From Nocardiopsis sp. YSL2 (GTDB lineage Bacteria > Actinomycetota > Actinomycetes > Streptosporangiales > Streptosporangiaceae), in contig NZ_JAMOAO010000001.1 in the NCBI RefSeq assembly GCF_030555055.1, forward strand, positions 868,001-932,000: a DNA stretch of 64,000 nucleotides, read 5' to 3'. Under the pieces are notes generated by a model. It ran no database searches, was not told the DNA's origin, and worked only from the letters and a program-made list of their open reading frames with translations. Below are positions 8,512 to 17,444 of the stretch, piece after piece (within the stretch, counting starts at the first letter, position 1; every line of letters starts with the position of its first letter). The position numbers were made by a program, and so were the translations under genes.

Positions 8512-9651
8512 ATGCCACCCGAATCACCTGACAGCCCCGAGCCCTCCGACGACGTCTGGGTGGACCGGTGCAGCGCCAGCGCACGGTCATGGGCCGACGA
8601 AGCGGTCCGCAAGGTCGTCGCCGACGCCAACCGCTCGGCCGACACGCACCTGCACGTCTTCCCCCTGCCGCCGGAGTGGGGCATCGACCTGTACCTGAAG
8701 GACGAGTCGGTGCACCCCACCGGCAGCCTCAAGCACCGCCTGGCCCGGTCGCTGTTCCTGTACGGGCTGGCCAACGGGTGGATCACCCAGGACACCACCA
8801 TCGTGGAGGCCAGTTCGGGGTCCACCGCCGTCTCGGAGGCCTACTTCGCGCAGCTCGTCGGGCTGGAGTTCATCGCGGTGATGCCGCGTCGGACGAGCCC
8901 GGAGAAGATCGCCCTCATCGAGCGCCACGGCGGCCGGTGCCACTTCGTGGACGCCCCGCCCGAGATGTACTCCGAGGCCGAGCGGCTGGCCGCCGAGACC
9001 GGCGGCCACTACATGGACCAGTTCACCTACGCCGAGCGCGCCACCGACTGGCGCGGCAACAACAACATCGCCGAGTCGATCTTCGAGCAGCTGAGCATGG
9101 AGCGCTACCCGTGCCCCGACTGGATCGTCGTGGGCGCGGGGACCGGCGGCACCTCCGCCACCATCGGCCGGTACCTGCGCTACCGCCGTCTGGGGACCAG
9201 GCTGGCGGTCGTGGACCCGGAGAACTCGGCGTTCTTCCCGGGCTGGGTCACCGGTGCCGCGGACTACGCCACCGGCATGCCCTCCCGGATCGAGGGCATC
9301 GGCCGCCCCCGCATGGAGCCCAGTTTCGTGCCGTCGGTGATCGACCTGATGATGCCGGTGCCCGACGCCGCGAGCATCGCCGCCATGCGCCACCTGGCCG
9401 ACCGCACCGGGTTGTCCGCCGGCGGCTCCACCGGCACGAACCTGTGGGGTGTGTGGCACCTCGTCGCCAGGATGCTCGACGAGGGCCGCAGGGGCAGCGT
9501 GGTCACCCTCATCTGCGACGGCGGTGAACGGTACCAGCACAGCTACTACGACGACGCCTGGGTGGCCGACAGGGGGCTGGACCCCACCCCCTACCGGGAC
9601 GCGATCGACCGCCTGCTCGCCGACGGCGTGTGGCACCCGCCCAGCCCCTGA
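8512..9651 (+). CDS. PLP-dependent cysteine synthase-family protein (Cds1-like)
   Basis: Fold-type II pyridoxal-phosphate enzyme of 379 residues. The Schiff-base lysine is Lys74 in [12 protein letters not shown]. The substrate or asparagine-loop region is [12 protein letters not shown] near residue 105, and the phosphate-binding glycine loop is [14 protein letters not shown] near residue 205. Overall layout resembles mycobacterial Cds1, reported as an L-cysteine desulfhydrase, more than O-acetylserine sulfhydrylase. No cysE lies beside it. The likely chemistry is beta-elimination or replacement on cysteine-like substrates, inferred from family only. The start is probably leaderless. Confidence 0.8.
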   Translation: MPPESPDSPEPSDDVWVDRCSASARSWADEAVRKVVADANRSADTHLHVFPLPPEWGIDLYLKDESVHPTGSLKHRLARSLFLYGLANGWITQDTTIVEASSGSTAVSEAYFAQLVGLEFIAVMPRRTSPEKIALIERHGGRCHFVDAPPEMYSEAERLAAETGGHYMDQFTYAERATDWRGNNNIAESIFEQLSMERYPCPDWIVVGAGTGGTSATIGRYLRYRRLGTRLAVVDPENSAFFPGWVTGAADYATGMPSRIEGIGRPRMEPSFVPSVIDLMMPVPDAASIAAMRHLADRTGLSAGGSTGTNLWGVWHLVARMLDEGRRGSVVTLICDGGERYQHSYYDDAWVADRGLDPTPYRDAIDRLLADGVWHPPSP

Positions 9652-9652
9652 C

Positions 9653-9694
9653 GCGTGCGGGCCCGGCCGGGACGTCCCGGCCGGGCCCGCACGC
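9653..9694. terminator. Bidirectional terminator between convergent genes
   Basis: A 42-bp perfect palindrome: 9653-9673 is the exact reverse complement of 9674-9694. It starts immediately after the PLP-enzyme stop codon and ends 7 bp before the parE stop codon, so it can serve both converging transcripts. Confidence 0.8.
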
Positions 9695-9700
9695 GAGGTG

Positions 9701-11806
<2,106 letters not shown>

Positions 11807-12275
11807 TCGGACATCTCCTGCGTCTTGAGGGCCTGCTTGGCTCTGATGCGGTGCGTGGGCCCTTTGTACCGCGCCGCACCGACGTATGGGGGACGAGCGC
11901 GGCGCGTGGCCTTCGCGCGCCGGGTGAGGGCGGTCTCCGGTGGTCCGCCCGCGCTGTGTCCGGCGTCGTCACCGGGCTCGCTCGGAACTGGGTCCGCCGA
12001 CAGGGGCGGCGGTTCGGGACTGGTCCCACCCCGCGCGACACTACCACCTCCGGTGGATGCGACCTGGATACTCCCGTTTTCCGCGGATGCCGACACCAGA
12101 CGAGGGGTACAACTACAACCAGAACGGACGTCCCGCCGATTCGACCCCAGACCACCCCTTCGAGCAACCAATCCGACCGATTCCGCTGTCGGCGTACAGC
12201 GGGACCGGTTGGGAACGTCTGGGTCGGGTTAGATGTTGTCAGAGGTGACTAACGCCGAGTATTGAGGATGGCGAA
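11807..12275. other. Divergent intergenic region, parE / DUF7455 gene
   Basis: 469 bp without a convincing gene. It separates the starts of two divergent genes and should hold both promoters. A weak candidate for the rightward one is TTGGGA (12209-12214) with TAGATG (12230-12235) at 15-bp spacing. An open frame on the minus strand here has Arg/Pro-rich low-complexity content and no start context, so I regard it as non-coding. Confidence 0.5.
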
Positions 12276-12500
12276 GTGACTGGAACCCTTGCCCCCACCC
12301 AGCCGCTGACGGCTGCTGACCGTTGCGACCGCTGTGGTGCACCGGCGTACGTTCGGGTGCTGCTGAACTCCGGCGGCGAACTTCTGTTCTGCGCACACCA
12401 CATGCGCAAGCACGACGATTCCCTGCGCAAGATCGCCTCGGACATCCAGGACGAGACCCACAAGCTCACCGAGAGCTCGAAGGGCTCCGAAGAGCGTTAG
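12276..12500 (+). CDS. Small Cys-motif protein, DUF7455 type
   Basis: Protein of 74 residues with CDRCGAPAYVRV at about residues 18-29, then CAHHMRKH near 39-46, giving a plausible Cys2-Cys-His zinc site. A charged helical tail follows. Short proteins of this kind are conserved in actinobacteria and lie next to hrdB and parE in Streptomyces, which agrees with this position. Function is not established. A zinc-ribbon regulator or structural role is possible. The GTG start follows GAGGATGGCGAA. Confidence 0.8.
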   Translation: MTGTLAPTQPLTAADRCDRCGAPAYVRVLLNSGGELLFCAHHMRKHDDSLRKIASDIQDETHKLTESSKGSEER

Positions 12501-12587
12501 CCACAAACGCGAAAGGCACAACTGAACAGGCTTGACGACGGCGGCGGCCCCTGGGTCGCCGCCGTCGCCTGTGTGTGCCCCCGGGGG

Positions 12588-12980
12588 GCGCCCGTTGAGG
12601 GAGGCCCGCCCCACCGCCGGGCGGCCCCACGGGCGGTGGTGGGCGACGGAAGAAGGAAACCGCGCCGCAGGCGCCCGTTGAGGGAAGCCCGCCCCACCGC
12701 CGGGCGGCCCCACGGGCGGTGGTGGGCGACGGAAGAAGGAAACCGCGCCGCAGGCGCCCGTTGAGGGAAGCCCGCCCCACCGCCGGGCGGCCCCACGGGC
12801 GGTGGTGGGCGACGGAAGAAGGAAACCGCGCCGCAGGCGCCCGTTGAGGGAAGCCCGCCCCACCGCCGGGCGGCCCCACGGGCGGTGGTGGGCGACGGAA
12901 GAAGGAAACCGCGCCGCAGGCGCCCGTTGAGGGAAGCCCGCCCCACCGCCGGGCGGCCCCACGGGCGGTGGTGGGCGACG
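12588..12980. repeat. Tandem array of five 83-bp units (repeat family B)
   Basis: The landmark GTTGAGGGA recurs at 12594, 12677, 12760, 12843 and 12926, exactly 83 bp apart. The copies are almost identical, and the first and last are truncated at the outer edges. Each unit contains a CCACCGCC...GGCGGTGG stem and a GCGCC-hairpin-GGCGC. The array fills the space between the 3' ends of the DUF7455 gene and the GNAT gene. Long open frames through it are by-products of a period that is not a multiple of three. The near-identity of the copies suggests recent amplification. Confidence 0.9.
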
Positions 12981-12999
12981 GGAGGGGGTGTCGAAGGTC

Positions 13000-13710
13000 T
13001 CACACCTGCGGAACCGGGCCGACCCGGTAGTGGTAGCGGGCGACCTCGGCGAAGCCCGCCCGCTCGTAGGCCCGCAGGGCCGACACGTTGTCCCGCGCCA
13101 CGAGCAGGTAGGCGCTGTGCGCGCCCTTGTCCCGCCCCCAGGCGAGCAGGGCGTCGATGATCCCGCCCGCGAGCCCTCGGCCGCGCGCGGACGGCGCGGT
13201 GAGCATGTTGTACAGGCCCACCCAGCCCTCCCCCAGCGCGCCGCATCCGCGCGCGTCTCCCGCGGAGTCCACGGCGTAGCCCATGACCGGCACGCGGTCC
13301 ATGATGCGGTGCTGGCCTTCCACCACGCGCGCGTCGGCGGTCTCGTGCGCCCACAGGTCGCGCCAGCGCGCGTCCGGCCGCGGCAGCACCTCGAAGCCCG
13401 CCCGCGGCGCTCGCGCGTCACCGATCCCGCCGACCATGACCAGGGCCGCCCTGCGGGCCGTGTAGCCCCGATCGGCGAGTTCGGTGTCCAGATCGCTCAT
13501 CCCGGGCCAGATCTGCACCGCAGCGGGGGCGCCCCGCGCGTGGAAGAAGCGCTCCACCGTCGAGACGGAGCCCGGCGCGCCCGGGTCCAACGCGTAGGCG
13601 GAGTTGGCCCGGAAGGTCACGCCCGCGCCGTATCCGAGCCGCCAGCCGTCGGCCGTCTCCACCTCCGCCGGCGGCCAGTCCCCCGCGATCCGCTCCGACC
13701 ACTCCCGCAT
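13000..13710 (-). CDS. GNAT-family N-acetyltransferase
   Basis: Protein of 236 residues. The acetyl-CoA-binding motif A is seen in the C-terminal half as YNMLTAPSARGRGLAGGIIDALLAWGRDKG, followed by the typical AYLLVARDNVSALRAYERAGF ending. The N-terminal half is a degenerate GNAT fold that may form the acceptor pocket. The acceptor is unknown. ATG 13710 is preferred over an upstream GTG/ATG because GAGAGGA lies nine bases before it and the extra 22 residues are low-complexity. The gene converges on the 83-bp array. Confidence 0.85.
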   Translation of the reverse strand: MREWSERIAGDWPPAEVETADGWRLGYGAGVTFRANSAYALDPGAPGSVSTVERFFHARGAPAAVQIWPGMSDLDTELADRGYTARRAALVMVGGIGDARAPRAGFEVLPRPDARWRDLWAHETADARVVEGQHRIMDRVPVMGYAVDSAGDARGCGALGEGWVGLYNMLTAPSARGRGLAGGIIDALLAWGRDKGAHSAYLLVARDNVSALRAYERAGFAEVARYHYRVGPVPQV

Positions 13711-13875
13711 GGCCCCGATCCTCTCCGTTCCCGGGCCGACCCCCGTCGGTCGGCACCCGCATCCGGATGATCCCACCCCGGGTCCGGGCCGCCCCGCACG
13801 ACCTCGCTCTGAGCAGGCCGTACCATGGGCTCGCCCCCACCGCCATCCGCACCGTCCCGCCCGGGAGTCCGCACC

Positions 13876-14673
13876 ATGCTCATCCTGCTGCCGCCGTCCG
13901 AGGGCAAGGCCACCGCCGGGGAGGGGCCGCGTCTGGACACCGGCACGCTCACCCTTCCCGAGTTGGCTCCCGCCCGCGCGGAGGCCCTGGCGGCGCTGAC
14001 CGAGCTGTGCGGCGGGCCGGAGGACACCGCACTGGAGGTCCTGGGGCTGTCGGCCGGCCAGTCCGAGGCGCTCAAGCGCAACCTGGACCTGGCGACCGCG
14101 CCCACCCTGCGTGCCGCCGACCTCTACACCGGTGTGCTCTACGACCGCCTCGGCCTGCCACAGCTGCTCGACTCACCGAGTGCCGACCGCACGCGCGCGA
14201 GCGTCCTGGTCTTCTCCGGGCTCTGGGGCGTGGTGGGGCCCACGGACCTGCTGCCGCCCTACCGCCTGTCCATGGGCGTGAAGCTGCCTCCGCTGGGCGG
14301 TCTGGGCGCCTTCTGGCGGCGGGCGTTGGCCACCCCGCTCGGCGCGCTCACCGGGGACCGGCTGCTGGTCGACTGCCGCTCCGCCACCTACGCGGCGGCC
14401 TTCAAGCCCACCGGGGCCGCCGCCGAGCGCACCGTCGCCGTGCGCGTGCTGCGCGAGCGCGTCGTGGACGGGACGGCGCGCCGCAGTGTGGTCAGCCACA
14501 TGGCCAAGGCCACGCGCGGCGACATCGCCCGCGCGCTGCTGGCCGAGGGGGTCGAGGCGGCCACGCCGGAGGAGTTGGTGGCGGCCCTGCGCGACCTGGG
14601 CCACACGGTGGAACTGCCGCCCGCCGTCCGGCCCGGCACCGCGCGCGTGATGGACGTCGTCGTACGCGACTGA
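13876..14673 (+). CDS. yaaA: YaaA/DUF328 family protein (peroxide stress)
   Basis: Protein of 265 residues beginning MLILLPPSEGKA, the invariant YaaA start. It continues with LSVFSGLWG-like (VLVFSGLWGVV), the YRLSMGVKLP motif and a conserved HMAKATRGDIARAL segment. In E. coli the family lowers intracellular iron and protects DNA during hydrogen peroxide stress, and it has DNA-binding activity. ATG 13876 is chosen because homology starts there. An upstream in-frame ATG would add 17 Pro/Ser-rich residues. Confidence 0.88.
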   Translation: MLILLPPSEGKATAGEGPRLDTGTLTLPELAPARAEALAALTELCGGPEDTALEVLGLSAGQSEALKRNLDLATAPTLRAADLYTGVLYDRLGLPQLLDSPSADRTRASVLVFSGLWGVVGPTDLLPPYRLSMGVKLPPLGGLGAFWRRALATPLGALTGDRLLVDCRSATYAAAFKPTGAAAERTVAVRVLRERVVDGTARRSVVSHMAKATRGDIARALLAEGVEAATPEELVAALRDLGHTVELPPAVRPGTARVMDVVVRD

Positions 14674-14756
14674 CGGCGACACGCGCCGTGGACCTTCTCC
14701 CCGTCGGGCGCCCTGTCTAGGGTCGGGTCGAGTCGCCACGCTTCGAGAGGACCACC

Positions 14757-15098
14757 ATGCCCGAGCCACACCTGGAAACGCCGATACCCGAACCGGTCGC
14801 CTCGTTCGTCGCCGCGGTGAACCGCCACGACGAGGACGCCTTTCTGGACGCGTTCACACCGGACGGCGTCGTGGACGACTGGGGCCGCGAGTTCGCCGGG
14901 CGGGAGCGGATCAAGGCCTGGAGCGACAAGGAGTTCATCGGTGCTCGGGGCGTGCTCACACCGCAGACGTGCCGCGCCGACGGGTCCGAGGTCACCGTCG
15001 TCGGCGACTGGCGCTCACACCACGCCAACGGCCTGAGTTCCTTCACCTTCGCCGTGGAGGGGAACGCGATCAGCCGTATGACGATCCGCGAGGGCTGA
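14757..15098 (+). CDS. SnoaL-like / NTF2-fold protein
   Basis: Protein of 113 residues with the pattern of the SnoaL polyketide-cyclase-like fold: FVAAVNRHDEDAFLDAFTPDGVVDDWGREFAGRERIKAWSD at the start, then beta strands ending FAVEGNAISRMTI. Such proteins bind small hydrophobic ligands, but there is no biosynthetic cluster here, so the substrate is unknown. GAGAGG lies upstream of the ATG. A -10-like TAGGGT lies at about 14717-14722. Confidence 0.82.
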   Translation: MPEPHLETPIPEPVASFVAAVNRHDEDAFLDAFTPDGVVDDWGREFAGRERIKAWSDKEFIGARGVLTPQTCRADGSEVTVVGDWRSHHANGLSSFTFAVEGNAISRMTIREG

Positions 15099-15280
15099 GC
15101 GACCGCACCCCGCCGTATAACGAATCGGCATCGCGACTTTATGTCGCACCTACAGCCGGTGCGGCAGCATGGCCGTGTCGGATGGACGACAGGGAACCCC
15201 TGGTACACGCGGGGACAGCCACCTGGGCGAGGGACACGCGAGCGTCGCCACACTCGTGAGCCCATGGGGCACCGGACGCC
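15099..15280. other. Intergenic stretch before a strong hairpin
   Basis: 182 bp with no convincing coding frame and slightly lower GC around 15110-15150 (TATAACGAAT and TTTATGTCGC). It ends in a very stable stem-loop. It could be just the 3' region of the SnoaL-like gene or a short untranslated RNA. Confidence 0.3.
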
Positions 15281-15314
15281 GTTGGGCCGCTCCGAACGAT
15301 CGGAGCGGCCCAAC
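15281..15314. terminator. Perfect 15-bp stem-loop terminator
   Basis: GTTGGGCCGCTCCGA (15281-15295) pairs without mismatch with TCGGAGCGGCCCAAC (15300-15314) around a 4-nt loop. It lies 183 bp past the SnoaL-like gene and 44 bp before the MITE-like element at the rpoD end, between converging genes. Confidence 0.75.
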
Positions 15315-15354
15315 GGAAGAGGTCAGCGTGAGTCGTGAACCACCTGGAGCGACC

Positions 15355-15562
15355 CCAGGTCGTGTTCCGCGGATACTCACCCTGCTGCGCGACGCCCCAG
15401 TGTCACTCTCGCTGCGTTCTCATCAGTCGACAGCCGAATCGGGCGGGCCCCGCTGTGCGATAACGGCGAAGCCGCACAGTAGGGGAACTCCTTCTTCGGC
15501 CTTGCGAGAGCACCACTGGATGCGCCGCTCGCGACGGGCGGCATCCACGGAACACGACCTAG
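15355..15562 (-). mobile_element. MITE-like element, family A, copy 2, at the rpoD stop codon
   Basis: A 200-bp non-coding element (15359-15558) in inverted orientation to copy 1. The inverted ends are GTCGTGTTCCGYGGATRC on both sides. Flanks are CCAG on the left and CTAG on the right. The CTAG (15559-15562) supplies the TAG stop of the sigma factor gene. Two interior blocks match copy 1 closely, and about 40 extra bases in the middle contain a CTGTGCG...CGCACAG hairpin. Confidence 0.8.
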
Positions 15563-17226
15563 TCCAGGTAGTCGCGGAGCACCTGCGAACGCGACGGGTG
15601 ACGGAGCTTCGACATCGTCTTGCTCTCGATCTGCCGGATGCGCTCACGGGTGACCCCGTAGACCTTGCCGATCTCGTCTAAAGTCTTCGGCTGGCCATCG
15701 GTGAGACCGAAGCGCATGGACACGACGCCGGCCTCGCGCTCGGACAGGGTGTCCAGCACCGAGTGCAGCTGCTCCTGCAGCAGGGTGAAGCTGACCGCCT
15801 CGCCCGGCTGGATCGCTTCGGAGTCCTCGATGAGGTCACCGAACTCGCTGTCGCCGTCCTCGCCCAGCGGAGTGTGCAGGGAGATCGGCTCGCGGCCGTA
15901 CTTCTGCACCTCGACGACCTTCTCCGGGGTCATGTCGAGTTCCTTGGCCAGCTCCTCCGGGGTGGGCTCGCGGCCCAGGTCCTGGAGCATCTGGCGCTGC
16001 ACGCGGGCCAGCTTGTTGATGACCTCCACCATGTGCACCGGGATACGGATGGTGCGGGCCTGGTCGGCCATGGCGCGGGTGATCGCCTGACGGATCCACC
16101 AGGTGGCGTAGGTCGAGAACTTGAAGCCCTTGGTGTAGTCGAACTTCTCGACGGCGCGGATCAGGCCCAGGTTGCCCTCCTGGATCAGGTCCAGGAACAG
16201 CATGCCGCGGCCGGTGTAGCGCTTGGCCAGGGACACGACCAGACGCAGGTTGGCCTCGAGCAGGTGCTTCTTGGCGCGGCCGCCGTCCTCGGCGATCCAC
16301 TCCAGCTCGTCGCGCAGTTCGAAGGTGAGCAGCTCGGACTCCTCGGCGAGCTTCTCCTCGGCGAACAGGCCGGCCTCGATGCGCTTGGCGAGCTCGACCT
16401 CCTGCTCGGCGTTGAGGAGCGGGACCTTGCCGATCTGCTTCAGGTAGTCCTTGACCGGGTCCGCGGTGGCGCCGGCCGCGACCACCTGGGCGGCGGGCGC
16501 GTCGTCGTCATCCTCGTACAGGACGAAGGAGTCGTCGTTCTTGTCGGACTTGGCGGGAGCACCGACGGCCTCGGGCTTGGCCGGCTTGACCGCGTCCTTG
16601 TCGGACGTGTCGCCGGTGTCCTCGACCAGTTCGAGCTCGGCACCGGTGTGCTCGAGGTCGTCGTCCAGCGGCTCCTCGGCGATCTCCCCGGTCGGGGCGA
16701 GTTCGAGGTCCTTCTTGGCCGACTTCTTGGTGGCCGCCGTCTTCTTGGCGGGCGCCTTGGCCGCGGCGGTCTTCTTGGCGGCGGCCTTCTTCGGCGCCGC
16801 CTTCTTGGCGGGCGCCGCCTTCTTGCCCGCCTTCGAGCCCTCGGAGGCCTCGGCGGAGTCGACGACGGCGGTGACCGTCTTGGGCTGCTCCTGTGCGGCC
16901 GCGGCGCGCACGGGCTTGGCGGCCCGCGGGGACGCGGTGTCCGCGGTGGACTTGGTCGAGGTGGACCGCGGGGCCGCCGTCTTGCGCCGCGGAGCCTTGC
17001 GCCGTGAGGACGCCGACTCGGGAACGAGCACGGTCACGCCCTCCTTCGCGAGGCTGCGGAGCACGGACTGCGCCTGCGACATCGGGATTTCGGCCTCCTC
17101 GAAGGCACGGCGCACGTCCTCGGGCTCAAGAAAGCCCTGGGACCGCCCACGCTCGATCAGCTGCTGAATGACGGGCTCTTGCAGTGACTCGGACTGCTTC
17201 GAGCGAGTCGAACTGGCAGATGACAC
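15559..17226 (-). CDS. rpoD: Principal RNA polymerase sigma factor (HrdB/SigA type)
   Basis: Housekeeping sigma-70 factor of 555 residues. The N-terminal 1.1-like region ends in an Ala/Lys-rich segment (about residues 125-175, [13 protein letters not shown]), typical of HrdB. An acidic stretch follows. Then come region 1.2 ([16 protein letters not shown]), region 2 ([49 protein letters not shown]), region 3 and region 4 ([35 protein letters not shown]). GTG 17226 is preferred because GAGAGG lies five bases upstream. An upstream ATG would add 45 residues running into the promoter region. The stop codon coincides with the edge of a MITE-like element. Confidence 0.95.
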   Translation of the reverse strand: MSSASSTRSKQSESLQEPVIQQLIERGRSQGFLEPEDVRRAFEEAEIPMSQAQSVLRSLAKEGVTVLVPESASSRRKAPRRKTAAPRSTSTKSTADTASPRAAKPVRAAAAQEQPKTVTAVVDSAEASEGSKAGKKAAPAKKAAPKKAAAKKTAAAKAPAKKTAATKKSAKKDLELAPTGEIAEEPLDDDLEHTGAELELVEDTGDTSDKDAVKPAKPEAVGAPAKSDKNDDSFVLYEDDDDAPAAQVVAAGATADPVKDYLKQIGKVPLLNAEQEVELAKRIEAGLFAEEKLAEESELLTFELRDELEWIAEDGGRAKKHLLEANLRLVVSLAKRYTGRGMLFLDLIQEGNLGLIRAVEKFDYTKGFKFSTYATWWIRQAITRAMADQARTIRIPVHMVEVINKLARVQRQMLQDLGREPTPEELAKELDMTPEKVVEVQKYGREPISLHTPLGEDGDSEFGDLIEDSEAIQPGEAVSFTLLQEQLHSVLDTLSEREAGVVSMRFGLTDGQPKTLDEIGKVYGVTRERIRQIESKTMSKLRHPSRSQVLRDYLD

Positions 17227-17373
17227 AAACACCTCTCGAACGGACGTGTGGCGAGATTGTCGGACCCGGTGGTCCGCCTGGCCGGGACCGGGCACGGCGC
17301 CCTCTCCCACCTGCGGCCTGGGATCGTCCCCACTGGGGCGGGGAAGCCGTTTGTCTACCAAGCGTATGCGCTG

Positions 17374-17401
17374 GGCTCATCCCCGCGTCGCGGGGAGGAA
17401 C
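17374..17401. repeat. Solitary type I-E CRISPR-repeat-like sequence / hairpin
   Basis: A 28-bp sequence starting GGCTCATCCCCGCG and ending CGGGGAGGAAC has the length, internal palindrome (CCCCGCG / CGCGGGG) and flanking bases of actinobacterial type I-E CRISPR repeats. No second copy, no spacer periodicity and no cas gene is present, so it is not an array. It may instead be the terminator of the phosphatase gene, whose stop is 44 bp upstream on the minus strand. Confidence 0.4.
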
Positions 17402-17444
17402 GACTTCTTCACTGTAGGCAAGGCAATGGACTTGTTCGTACGGT

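Noticed and set aside
12466..13354. Long frames running through the 83-bp array
   Set aside because: They encode periodic Pro/Arg/Gly peptides created by the repeat; the array is non-coding.
17374..17401. CRISPR array
   Set aside because: Only one repeat-like unit and no spacers or cas genes; kept as a solitary look-alike, not an array.
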